The notes below the pieces were generated by a model. The model made no database searches. It had not been told where the DNA came from and saw only the letters and a list, made by a program, of their open reading frames with translations. DNA of 64,000 nucleotides. It comes from Proteus columbae. Its GTDB lineage: Bacteria > Pseudomonadota > Gammaproteobacteria > Enterobacterales > Enterobacteriaceae. Positions within the stretch are counted from its first letter, which is position 1; each line of letters begins with the position of its first letter. Below are positions 37,471 to 45,897 of the stretch, one piece after another. The stretch is from the NCBI RefSeq assembly GCF_002777965.1, contig NZ_NGVR01000017.1, positions 124,001-188,000 on the forward strand, given 5' to 3'. Position numbers and translations under genes: made by a program.

Positions 37471-38180
37471 AACTCAAGATTACGAATAAAACGATAATCC
37501 GCAGACGCCTTTTTAAGTCGATACAGACTTGCAGGGCGTCCTCTCTCTGCTCGTTTTTCTCCCGTATCAATCAATAAATCTGCTTGTTCGATGCGTCGTC
37601 TAAAAGATTTTTTCTGGATCTCTTTACCAATTAAAATTTCATGCACATGCTGCAACTCAGGCAAGGTAAAGACTTCAGGTAATGCGAATCCGGGCACAAT
37701 CGAATAGAGTGATTTTTGCTTTAATCGCTCTCTCGCTTGTGTAATTAATTCATGGTGATCAAAAGCTAAGCTTTGTTGTGCAATCTCATTGATAGGACAC
37801 CACATTACCGAATCCACAGTATCAATATGTGCTTCACACACTTGATGTGCAATCAACGCGGTATAACAGACCGTCACAGACCAACCTCTTACATCACGCT
37901 GGTTATTTCCCACTGAACAGAGTTGCTCAATATAAGGAGGGATCACACCCGTTTTCTCTTTTAATTTTCTTAGCACAGTATCTTCAAGGCATTTGTCCTG
38001 AACTTCATCGACAAACCCACCGGGTAAACCCCATTTTCCTTTTTCAGGATGCTCCCCTCTTTTCACCAACAATACTTTTAACTGCTCTTCATGATAAGTA
38101 AACAGTGCCGCATCAACGGTGATCAGTGGTGACAGGAAATCGCGGCGGTTATAACTGGCTAAAAAATTTTGTTCATTCAT
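37467..38180 (-). CDS. NrtR-type transcriptional regulator (Nudix plus winged helix)
   Basis: A 237-residue protein. The N-terminal Nudix domain (about 15-150) has [13 protein letters not shown] near 48 and [10 protein letters not shown] near 70, where the catalytic Nudix glutamates are replaced and two residues are inserted. The C-terminal winged helix has [17 protein letters not shown] and [10 protein letters not shown]. This is the architecture of NrtR, which senses ADP-ribose-type compounds and represses NAD-related genes. The ATG at 38180 is used because the longer frame would run through operator box A; its ribosome site is weak. It is divergent from the SPFH operon, with three matching boxes between. 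Confidence 0.85.
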   Translation of the reverse strand: MNEQNFLASYNRRDFLSPLITVDAALFTYHEEQLKVLLVKRGEHPEKGKWGLPGGFVDEVQDKCLEDTVLRKLKEKTGVIPPYIEQLCSVGNNQRDVRGWSVTVCYTALIAHQVCEAHIDTVDSVMWCPINEIAQQSLAFDHHELITQARERLKQKSLYSIVPGFALPEVFTLPELQHVHEILIGKEIQKKSFRRRIEQADLLIDTGEKRAERGRPASLYRLKKASADYRFIRNLEF

Positions 38181-38242
38181 GGCGTAAGCTTTATTAGAAA
38201 ACGATGAAACTATTTTAAGCCTAAACATCAAAAAATCAAATT

Positions 38243-38320
38243 TTGTCATAAAGACACTAAATCAGTTGACAAGCATAGTGTCGATAGGACACAATCTAGT
38301 TATTGTCATAAGGACACTAA
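38243..38320. promoter_or_regulatory. Three NrtR-like operator boxes and the SPFH operon promoter
   Basis: Three copies of one motif fill the divergent region: TTGTCATAAAGACACTAA at 38243-38260, TTGTCATAAGGACACTAA at 38303-38320 (one base different), and an inverted copy TAGTGTCGATAGGACACAA at 38276-38294. A TTGACA -35 lies at 38266-38271 and CACAAT at 38290-38295 may be the -10 (18-base spacer), so the middle box covers the promoter spacer. The last box ends two bases before the GGAG ribosome site of the SPFH gene. This is the layout of tight repression by the divergent NrtR-like protein. Confidence 0.85.
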
Positions 38321-38333
38321 TTGGAGATATCCT

Positions 38334-39353
38334 ATGTTTAACTTAAACTATTTCAAAGCAGACTCATCAACTTTCATTATTAAATCGGTAAACGGCAAAA
38401 TTCGCCAACAAGGTAAAGGATTGAGTTTTTGGTATAACTCAGCCACAACCTCTATTGCCGCACTACCTTTAAATGCCCAAGAAGCGCCGTTTATTTTTAA
38501 CTTCCAAACGGCAGACTTTCAGGGGTTACGTATTCAAGGACAAATTTCCTTCCAAGTAAAATCTCCTGAAAAAGCGGCCGAAGTGCTTAACTTTAACTTG
38601 AGCAAAAACGGTAAATCTTATGCTTCAGAAGATCCATTAAAACTCAGCGATCGCGTTGTACGCATTGCACAAACCTTAATTCAAGCAAAGATCCAAAGTA
38701 CACCACTTAGAGAAGCGTTATTACTTAGCCAATCATTAGTGACTTTGGTGATGGAACAATTAATTGAACACCCATCATTAGATGCATTAGGTATTGCGAT
38801 TTTAGATGTCTCTATTGCAGCAATCACTCCATCACCAGAAACTTTAAAAGCACTTGAAGCCGAAGCAAGGGAGTCATTATTGAAAGAAGCCGACGATGCC
38901 ATTTATGCTCGTCGTAAATTCTCGGTAGAACAAGAACGCACTATTAAAGAGGCTGAATTGGAAACCGATTTATCTGTTCAACGTAAACGTCAAGAAATTG
39001 AAGAAGCACGTCTAGAAAATGAACGCACATTATTACGGGAACAAGCAGAGATTGAAAAAGAGCGCCTTGAAGCCAAAGTCAATGCCGAAGCAAAACGCAA
39101 AGAATTAGTCGCGCTAAGCGCTGAAAATCAGCGAACACAATCAGAAGCTGATGCTTATGCGATTGAAGCGACCATGCGTGCTTATCGTGAATTGCCGGTT
39201 GAAAACCTCAAAGCCATGGCATTAGCGAAAATGGACTCACAACAATTAATGGCAATGGCATTTGAAACCTTAGCACTTAATTCAGGGAAAATTGGTGAGT
39301 TAAATATTACTCCTGATTTATTTAGCCAATTCATGAAAAAAGGCAATAAATAA
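38334..39353 (+). CDS. SPFH/Band-7 domain protein without an obvious membrane anchor
   Basis: A 339-residue protein. About 10-165 is an SPFH-type domain (IRIQGQISFQVKSPEKAAEVLNF near 62-85; given here only as IQGQISFQVKSPEKA). About 165-275 is a charged, Glu/Arg/Lys-rich coiled coil. A conserved-looking C-terminal part follows (YRELPVENLKAMALAKM). Typical SPFH proteins begin with a membrane-inserted hydrophobic segment; the first 40 residues here are not hydrophobic, so it is probably a soluble, oligomeric scaffold. GGAG at 38323-38326 precedes the ATG. Its stop overlaps the next gene (TAATGG), implying stoichiometric expression. Function unknown. Confidence 0.85.
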   Translation: MFNLNYFKADSSTFIIKSVNGKIRQQGKGLSFWYNSATTSIAALPLNAQEAPFIFNFQTADFQGLRIQGQISFQVKSPEKAAEVLNFNLSKNGKSYASEDPLKLSDRVVRIAQTLIQAKIQSTPLREALLLSQSLVTLVMEQLIEHPSLDALGIAILDVSIAAITPSPETLKALEAEARESLLKEADDAIYARRKFSVEQERTIKEAELETDLSVQRKRQEIEEARLENERTLLREQAEIEKERLEAKVNAEAKRKELVALSAENQRTQSEADAYAIEATMRAYRELPVENLKAMALAKMDSQQLMAMAFETLALNSGKIGELNITPDLFSQFMKKGNK

Positions 39354-40297
39354 TGGATCGTAAAGAAGATTTTCGCTTTGTGCTAGTGATGAGAAAAAGC
39401 CGCTTACAGGAATTAATTGAGCGTTTTAATACGTGGTCACAAGCCAAATTCTATTTAGAACACAACAATGTTGAGGTAACGGATTACCTCAACGAACACA
39501 ACTTATATCAAAAACAATTAACACAGGCAGAGCTGGTTTTAAAATCATTAGGACGTTTTCAGCTATTAGAAAGAAACTTATTGCCTAGCTATCAATTCTC
39601 ACCCCACGATATTGTGGTGGTAATTGGTCAAGATGGGCTGGTCGCCAATACGCTGAAATACCTTAATGGACAGCCTATTATTGCCATCAATCCAGATCCT
39701 TCAAGATGGGATGGCAAATTACTTCCTTTTGAAATAGGTGAATTAAAAGAGACGGTGATTAATACCATTAATCAAAAAATGCCGTTTAAATCCGTGACCT
39801 TTGCACAAGCGACAACCAATGATGGTCAATCACTATTAGCCGTTAATGACTTATTTATTGGCCCCAGAAGCCATACCTCTGCACGTTATATTTTACAATG
39901 GAGTGGTGCTCAAGAAGCTCAATCTTCATCAGGAATTATTGTATCAACAGGATTGGGATCTACAGGATGGTTTCAATCTATTCTCGCGGGGGCAATGGCA
40001 ATCACAGGGGAAGCGTCACATCCCCTATTACAAGGATTTAGCTGGGGTGACAAAAAACTGCAATTTAGTGTGAGAGAACCTTTTCCAAGTCGAACAACAG
40101 GTGTAGCTCTGACCTTTGGAACTATTGAGCCTGATTCACCTTTACAATTAGAATCTCTAATGCCCGAAAACGGTGTGATTTTCTCTGATGGTATCGAAGA
40201 TGACTATTTACAATTTAATGCAGGCTGTATAGCGCATATTGGTATCGCTGACATACAAGGCCAACTGATTAGCCCCAAAGGGCGCCAGCGTATTTAG
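39353..40297 (+). CDS. NAD kinase-like protein
   Basis: A 314-residue protein with a NAD kinase/diacylglycerol kinase-type fold. The catalytic motif is IGQDGLVANTL at 91-101, where the usual GGDG is GQDG; the nucleotide-binding NDLFIG is at 165-170, and GIIVSTGLGSTGWF at 194-207 matches the conserved NAD kinase strand-turn GSTAY region. The order and spacing fit the family, which phosphorylates NAD to NADP or uses related dinucleotides. Residues 1-80 form a different N-terminal part. Translationally coupled to the SPFH gene and under the NrtR-like boxes, so NAD-linked action is likely but the activity is untested. Confidence 0.82.
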   Translation: MDRKEDFRFVLVMRKSRLQELIERFNTWSQAKFYLEHNNVEVTDYLNEHNLYQKQLTQAELVLKSLGRFQLLERNLLPSYQFSPHDIVVVIGQDGLVANTLKYLNGQPIIAINPDPSRWDGKLLPFEIGELKETVINTINQKMPFKSVTFAQATTNDGQSLLAVNDLFIGPRSHTSARYILQWSGAQEAQSSSGIIVSTGLGSTGWFQSILAGAMAITGEASHPLLQGFSWGDKKLQFSVREPFPSRTTGVALTFGTIEPDSPLQLESLMPENGVIFSDGIEDDYLQFNAGCIAHIGIADIQGQLISPKGRQRI

Positions 40298-40360
40298 GCT
40301 TGATAAGGGTGACTAAATGACAATAAAGACATGACAAAAATAGAATAAATTTATTAATTA

Positions 40361-40696
40361 TCAGTCAATTAAATCTCCACCAACTTCACATTGTGTATTA
40401 TTAAACACAGTAATAAAGTCAGCATTGGCACACTGATTATCTAAACTCAATTTCACCATCTCTTGATATGACGGAGAAAACCGAAGTGAATAAGCGTGTT
40501 CTAGTGATTTATCGCCAAAAAAAGAAAAAAAAAGTTGAAGATCAGGGCAAGCATCCATGCTCACCTGATCTTCGATTGCCGTTATTAACATCCGTTGTTC
40601 TAACGTCATATTGTCTCGATGCCATCCTTGAGCAATCCAACCCAAACTAAACGCCATGAGTGCAATCCATGCATATAACGCTTGTGTGTTGAACAT
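40361..40696 (-). CDS. Hypothetical small membrane-anchored protein
   Basis: A 111-residue protein with an N-terminal hydrophobic helix (about 6-25, AWIALMAFSLGWIAQGW) and a hydrophilic rest with four cysteines scattered at about 54, 89, 103 and nearby. I do not recognise it. It may be an inner-membrane-tethered periplasmic protein or a signal-peptide secreted one. It is monocistronic and convergent with the NAD kinase-like gene. Confidence 0.55.
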   Translation of the reverse strand: MFNTQALYAWIALMAFSLGWIAQGWHRDNMTLEQRMLITAIEDQVSMDACPDLQLFFSFFGDKSLEHAYSLRFSPSYQEMVKLSLDNQCANADFITVFNNTQCEVGGDLID

Positions 40697-41200
40697 GACC
40701 TAATTCCTTAGTCATTCGAGACAAAACTTATTTCATCGACTTTTATTATAAAGATCAGCTTTTAACACTTTTCACTTGAACGCTATGCGAAATCCTTTCA
40801 CACTCAGTCCTCAACTATTGAAAAGTATTTTTACTCACTTCCTTGTTAACTTGTAATAGACATCCTTATCTATTGCTGTCTACTCACACTGAAAACCAAC
40901 AGAAAAAATAAACAATAAATTCAATATGTTGCTTATCTCCGTATGATTTAACGTGAAGCTATTATCTACAAACTTTGTATTTCAATCTAGTAAGTTTGTT
41001 CGGTTATTGTCGGTTATATGTGTTTATCCGACAATAACCGAACTATTCACATCAAACAAAACAAATAAACTTGTTTTAAGCGCCTTAAAATAACTTTAAA
41101 ACAAAGATTTATATAAAAAAACAATAAATAGGCTGGTTATAATACAAATTTAAGCTAATATAGAAGGCATCTGATAGCCCTTAGTAAAGAGAAAAATAAC
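40697..41200. other. Non-coding stretch with a perfect 16-bp inverted repeat
   Basis: About 500 bp of AT-rich DNA without a convincing gene. The one strong element is GTTCGGTTATTGTCGG (40998-41013) and its exact complement CCGACAATAACCGAAC (41028-41043), separated by 14 bases, about 160 bp before the ogr-like gene. It is GC-richer than its surroundings and has no T-tract, so it is not an ordinary terminator. Confidence 0.85.
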
Positions 41201-41461
41201 ATGCGTGTTCTAACTATTTTTTGTCCTGAATGTGGTGAAAAAGCGCTTATAAAGAAAAGTAATCGTAAACACAAAGAGTTATCTGATCTCTATTGTGCTT
41301 GCCGTGATCCTGAATGCGGGCATACCTTTGTTTTAAACCTCACATTTAGTCACACTCTTATGCCTAGTGCAAAAAACAAAGATACATTGTTATTAGATGT
41401 GATTAAAAACCTTTCTCCAGAACAACGAGAGAAAGCACTTACTCTTTTGCAAGGCATGTAA
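41201..41461 (+). CDS. Orphan Ogr/Delta-type zinc-finger activator
   Basis: An 86-residue protein with a CPECG-type knuckle at residues 9-13 and a second pair CxxxxxCxxxxC (YCACRDPECGHTF) near 31-43, the arrangement of P2 Ogr and P4 Delta late-gene activators. The C-terminal half (LLLDVIKNLSPEQREKALTLLQ) is a helical tail. Ogr-type proteins contact the alpha subunit of RNA polymerase at phage late promoters. No other phage gene is in the window, so this is a domesticated or remnant gene. Confidence 0.83.
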   Translation: MRVLTIFCPECGEKALIKKSNRKHKELSDLYCACRDPECGHTFVLNLTFSHTLMPSAKNKDTLLLDVIKNLSPEQREKALTLLQGM

Positions 41462-41734
41462 TCATCTCGAACAGATACTATTTTTTTCATTTATTTTTAT
41501 GATCTTGCTCCCATTCTGACAGGTTATTTGACTAACCTATTCTTATAGAAAGATAAATGATGTAGATTCATTTTTAAGCTAAATAAAAATAATTCTTATG
41601 TTTTAAATAAAACAAACACCGCCTATTGATGCAGTGTTTGCCAATCCTTTAATAAATAATTTGTCAGCCCCCCAAACCAGAAACCTTATTTCTAGTTTGA
41701 AGACTAAACACAAATTTCAAATGGAGCATTTAAG

Positions 41735-42799
41735 ATGAAAAAGCTGATTAATCGAGTTGATGATGTGTTATCTGAACAACTACAAGGCTTTGCAAAAGCC
41801 CATCCTGAAATCAAACTTCATCCCTCCTCTTTTTATGTCACGCGAAAAGATGCTCCAGTAAAAGGTAAAGTTGCTCTATTGTCCGGCGGTGGTAGCGGAC
41901 ATGAACCCATGCATGCAGGTTTTGTGGGTAAAGGAATGCTTGATGGTGCATGTCCGGGTGAAATATTTACGTCACCCACACCTGATAAAATGTATGACTG
42001 CGCCAAAGCCATTGATAGCGGTGAAGGTGTTTTAATGATCGTGAAAAACTACACCGGTGATGTGCTGAATTTTGAAACTGCAACAGAACTGCTTCATGAC
42101 GATGGTGTAAAAATCGCAACAGTATTAGTTGATGATGACGTGGCAGTAAAAGATAGCTTATATACCGCAGGACGCCGTGGTGTTGCCAATACCGTATTAA
42201 TTGAAAAACTACTGGGTGCGGCAGCTGAAAGAGGCGACTCTCTTGATAAACTGGTTAAATTAGGTCATCACATTAATAACAATGGTTTTTCTATCGGTAT
42301 AGCCTTGGAAGCCTGTACGGTTCCAGCCGCAGGAAAACCTTCTTTTACTTTACCTGAAAATGAAATGGAGTTTGGTGTTGGTATTCATGGTGAACCGGGT
42401 ATTGACCGCCGTAAATTTACGTCCCTCAATGATACTGTTGATGCCATGTTTAATACCTTAATTGAAAATGGTCACTATCAACGTGTGATCCGCAATTGGG
42501 ATCGTGAAAACGGCACTTGGATCGATGAAAATCAGGAAAAACAGCCTTTAAAATCTGGCGACCGTGTCATTGTTTTAGTTAATAACTTAGGTGCCACACC
42601 ACAATCTGAGCTTTATGGTGTTTATAACCGTTTAACCCAATGCTGTGAAAAATTTGGCTTAACCATCGAACGTTCTTTAATTGGTTCTTATTGTACTTCG
42701 CTCGATATGTCAGGGATCTCAATAACGTTATTAAAAGTTGATAACGAATTACTTACCTTATGGGATGCCCCTGTAAATACACCTGCGATGGTGAAATAA
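41735..42799 (+). CDS. dhaK: Dihydroxyacetone kinase subunit DhaK
   Basis: DhaK binds dihydroxyacetone covalently. The catalytic histidine is H218 in VGIHGEPGID, and GGGSGHEPMH at 51-60 holds the conserved DHA-binding glycines and H56. The length, 354, matches E. coli DhaK (356). With DhaL and DhaM it forms the PEP-dependent dihydroxyacetone phosphorylation pathway. GGAG precedes the ATG (ATGGAGCATTTAAG). No dhaR regulator gene is next to it. dhaL starts 29 bp later. Confidence 0.97.
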   Translation: MKKLINRVDDVLSEQLQGFAKAHPEIKLHPSSFYVTRKDAPVKGKVALLSGGGSGHEPMHAGFVGKGMLDGACPGEIFTSPTPDKMYDCAKAIDSGEGVLMIVKNYTGDVLNFETATELLHDDGVKIATVLVDDDVAVKDSLYTAGRRGVANTVLIEKLLGAAAERGDSLDKLVKLGHHINNNGFSIGIALEACTVPAAGKPSFTLPENEMEFGVGIHGEPGIDRRKFTSLNDTVDAMFNTLIENGHYQRVIRNWDRENGTWIDENQEKQPLKSGDRVIVLVNNLGATPQSELYGVYNRLTQCCEKFGLTIERSLIGSYCTSLDMSGISITLLKVDNELLTLWDAPVNTPAMVK

Positions 42800-42828
42800 G
42801 TGTTTAATAACAAGAAAAGGAACAAAAA

Positions 42829-43461
42829 ATGGCTTTAACTCATGCTCAAATTATTCTTTGGTTACAACAATGTGCACTGCTGTTTGAACAAAATAGTGAT
42901 TATTTAACGGATTTAGATCGTGAAATTGGTGATGCTGACCACGGTTTAAATATGAACCGTGGCTTTAAAAAAGTGCAAGAAAAACTACCTGAATTTGAAG
43001 GGCAAGATATTGGTACCATCCTTAAAACCACAGGCATGACATTGCTCTCAAATATTGGCGGAGCAAGTGGTCCTCTATTTGGCACCTTCTTTATTCGTGC
43101 CGCCAAACCCACGGCTTCATTGCAAAATCTAGAACTTAATCAACTCGTTGAAATGGTAACAGAAGGTGTAGAAGGCATTGTAAGCCGAGGAAAAGCAGAG
43201 CCAAATGACAAAACCATGTGTGATGTTTGGTGGCCAGTGGTTGAGTCATTAAAGCAATCTAATGAACAACATCTTTCTATTAAAGAAGCCCTCAACCAAG
43301 CACAAATTGTCGCTGAAAAAGCCGCTGAAAACACTATTCCGATGCAAGCTCGAAAAGGACGAGCAAGCTACTTAGGTGAGCGCAGTATCGGACATAAAGA
43401 TCCCGGCAGTGCTTCTGTGGTACTGATGATACAAGCCCTTGCAAATAGTATTAATGCATAA
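42829..43461 (+). CDS. dhaL: Dihydroxyacetone kinase subunit DhaL (ADP-binding)
   Basis: A 210-residue DhaL with the metal-chelating DREIGDADHGLNMNRG at about 24-39, LLSNIGGASGPLFGT near 72, and RKGRASYLGERSIGHKDPGS near 172. ADP remains bound and is phosphorylated by DhaM, then ATP phosphorylates DHA on DhaK. The length equals E. coli DhaL (210). AAAGGAAC ribosome site precedes the ATG. dhaM follows after 41 bp. Confidence 0.97.
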   Translation: MALTHAQIILWLQQCALLFEQNSDYLTDLDREIGDADHGLNMNRGFKKVQEKLPEFEGQDIGTILKTTGMTLLSNIGGASGPLFGTFFIRAAKPTASLQNLELNQLVEMVTEGVEGIVSRGKAEPNDKTMCDVWWPVVESLKQSNEQHLSIKEALNQAQIVAEKAAENTIPMQARKGRASYLGERSIGHKDPGSASVVLMIQALANSINA

Positions 43462-43502
43462 CTGACCAAGTAACCAATACAAGCAACCAATAAAGGTCTA
43501 CC

Positions 43503-44951
43503 ATGATAAATATTGTTATTGTTTCTCATAGTAAACATCTCGCTGATGGTGTGGCAGAACTTGCCAGTCAGATGCTTAATCCGGCTCATTGCCAACTTGC
43601 AGTTGCCGCAGGTATCAACGATGAAGAACATGCGATTGGTACTGATGCCGTTAAAATTATGACGGCGATAGAATCGCTTTCACAAGCACAATCTATTGTT
43701 GTGATGATGGATTTAGGCAGTGCAATCTTAAGTGCAGAAACTGCGATTGAGTTACTTGATCCCGAGCTAGCTGAAAAAGTCACCCTCTGCTCTGCTCCCT
43801 TAGTTGAAGGTACACTTGCAGCAGTTGTAGCGGCATCTTCAGGAGCATCACTAGAAAAAGTGATTGAAGAAGCTTCAAATTCTTTATATCCAAAGAAAAT
43901 TCAACTGGGTGAAAATTTCGTTCAACCTAAAAATGACATTAATGCTCCGGTCAAAATTCATGGTAAAGAGGCAAGTTGGGTTGTTCGTAATCCTCATGGA
44001 TTACACGTAAGACCGACTGCAACGTTAGTTGAGGTGCTTTCTACTTTTCAAGCTGATTATCAATTAGTTAAAGGGGATAGGCGAATTAATCCTCTCAGTT
44101 TAAATCAGCTTTCATTAATACAAATTCGCCAAGGTGATGAAATAACGCTAATTGCATCTGGTGAACAAGAAGATGAAGCTATTGCGGCGTTTCTTGAACT
44201 TGCCCGAAATGGCTTTGGTGAAGAGCTACCTTCTGATTCTAATACCATAACATTAAAAGGTACTTTAGCCCCTGTATCTCAAATTAAAGCACCGGCTTTT
44301 ATTTGGCATGAAATAGAGCTATCACCGATAGAAAACTTATCTGAACCAATTGATATTAGTGCTCAAGTTGGCAAACTTAATTTTGCAATAAAAGAGACGC
44401 TAAAAGCTCTAAAACAGACAGCCAATAAAGCGAGCCAGACATTAGGTGAGCATATTGGTGCTATTTTTAACGGCCATATCATGATGTTAGATGATGATGA
44501 GTTAATTACGAGTGTGATTGATCGCATTAAAGAAGAGAAGATCAGCGCTCAACAAAGTTGGTCGGATGAAATGCAAGAAAGAACACAATTGTATTGCGCC
44601 CTCTCTGATCCCTATTTACGCGCACGCGAACTCGATCTTCGTGATCTACGTAATCAAGTACTTTATCATTTACAAGATAAAACTCGCCCAAGCTTTACCC
44701 CTTCACAACCTGCTATTTTGGTTGCAAAAGAGCTTTTTCCTTCCACATTAATTCAATTAGTTGATAGTCAATTGGTCGGTATTGCTTTAGCAAAAGGTGA
44801 TAGTCGCTCTCACAGCGCCATTATCGCGGCTGAAATGCGCTTACCTATGTTAGTCGATTTAGGATCTGCGTTATTAAAAGTCACTGAATCCCAAAAGTTA
44901 AAATTAGACACCAATAAGGGCGAATTAGTTATTGAACCAATCTCGCTATAA
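43503..44951 (+). CDS. dhaM: PTS-dependent dihydroxyacetone phosphotransferase subunit DhaM
   Basis: A 482-residue phosphotransferase with three domains: an EIIA-Man-like domain with active His9 (VSHSKHLADG), an HPr-like domain about 155-240 with H168 in NPHGLHVRP, and a PEP-utilizing-enzyme-like part about 255-480 with GDSRSHSAIIAAEM near 427. It carries phosphate from the PTS enzyme I and HPr to ADP bound on DhaL. E. coli DhaM is 472 residues with the same order. Last gene of dhaKLM. Confidence 0.95.
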   Translation: MINIVIVSHSKHLADGVAELASQMLNPAHCQLAVAAGINDEEHAIGTDAVKIMTAIESLSQAQSIVVMMDLGSAILSAETAIELLDPELAEKVTLCSAPLVEGTLAAVVAASSGASLEKVIEEASNSLYPKKIQLGENFVQPKNDINAPVKIHGKEASWVVRNPHGLHVRPTATLVEVLSTFQADYQLVKGDRRINPLSLNQLSLIQIRQGDEITLIASGEQEDEAIAAFLELARNGFGEELPSDSNTITLKGTLAPVSQIKAPAFIWHEIELSPIENLSEPIDISAQVGKLNFAIKETLKALKQTANKASQTLGEHIGAIFNGHIMMLDDDELITSVIDRIKEEKISAQQSWSDEMQERTQLYCALSDPYLRARELDLRDLRNQVLYHLQDKTRPSFTPSQPAILVAKELFPSTLIQLVDSQLVGIALAKGDSRSHSAIIAAEMRLPMLVDLGSALLKVTESQKLKLDTNKGELVIEPISL

Positions 44952-44974
44952 AACTCTTTTCAAATTAATCTCAT

Positions 44975-45002
44975 AAAAAAACCCGCACAATAATGTGCGG
45001 GT
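44975..45002 (-). terminator. Terminator of the fimbrial operon
   Basis: ACCCGCACA (44981-44989) and TGTGCGGGT (44994-45002); the T-tract lies on the minus strand (44975-44980), so it terminates leftward transcription from the adhesin gene. On the plus strand it could only slow transcription leaving dhaM. Confidence 0.85.
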
Positions 45003-45054
45003 AAGTCAACGAAAAACGCTATCGATAATAGGTCATTATTGACTCTTATAATTA

Positions 45055-45891
45055 TTAAGGTATTGATAATACCAATGTCGTAGTGCCGCTAAAGTTACCT
45101 AACGAAGGCGTGCCGAACGTTTGTAATTTCGATCTAATATCAACGGTCATATATTGATTTTGGATTGCATTAACTTGTGTACCTATTGACGCAGGTGAGC
45201 CATTTAACGTTAAAAGTGAACGAATACTTCCATCTGGTTTTAGATCCAAATAATGATCAATTTGCGCACTTGAAATTCTTACTGGCATATTGGTATTACA
45301 AGTAAAAGAAAACTGTCGTGTCACTTCGTGATTATTCACTTGTTCCACATCAAGCACGCCATGAGACAGTGTTAAATTATCACTCACAAATGCACATTTT
45401 CCTGCAGGCGGTGGCGCGATACCACACACTCCGTTAGGAACAAGCTTACCACTTCCGCCTCCTGCACTGGTTGTTAAAAAGAAACCGATACACTCATCTG
45501 TCGTTACCGTTCCAGCATGCTGACTATAAGCGACATAAGGAAAAGACAGCCCGCATTGATTAACCAAATAATCGACTACGGCTTTTTCATTCGGTAGATC
45601 TGCAATATTTTCACGACAACGCCAAGGTGCCCTATCAGCTACACCACCAGTATCCTTCCCACTATGTAAGTGGTTTATTTGTATATAACATCGAGCTTTT
45701 CCCGGAAGCACTAAAGCACATGGGTTAGGATACGTTTCGGTTGCATGCCAATATTCCATGACAAAATGATAACGCGTTTCAGGGCTTGTAATAGAAGTAA
45801 TATAAGAAAAATAGCCTGCAGCTTGCGCATTAATGAGAGAGAAACTCCATAACACAATCAGTAACTTTAAAATTTGCTGTATTTTTTTCAT
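45055..45891 (-). CDS. MrpH-type two-domain fimbrial tip adhesin
   Basis: A 278-residue secreted protein with signal peptide (about 1-25, NAQAAG). A receptor-binding domain spans about 26-155 and a pilin domain about 165-278 (CAFVSDNLTLSHG, then a beta-strand-rich end TTTLVLSIP). The two-domain build and the HLH at 74-76, with H125 in YSQHAG as a possible third ligand, resemble the zinc site reported for Proteus mirabilis MrpH. The last gene of the operon, as in MR/P. I do not use the name mrpH, since the locus lacks mrpI and mrpJ and the receptor is unknown. Confidence 0.82.
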   Translation of the reverse strand: MKKIQQILKLLIVLWSFSLINAQAAGYFSYITSITSPETRYHFVMEYWHATETYPNPCALVLPGKARCYIQINHLHSGKDTGGVADRAPWRCRENIADLPNEKAVVDYLVNQCGLSFPYVAYSQHAGTVTTDECIGFFLTTSAGGGSGKLVPNGVCGIAPPPAGKCAFVSDNLTLSHGVLDVEQVNNHEVTRQFSFTCNTNMPVRISSAQIDHYLDLKPDGSIRSLLTLNGSPASIGTQVNAIQNQYMTVDIRSKLQTFGTPSLGNFSGTTTLVLSIP

Positions 45892-45897
45892 TATCTT

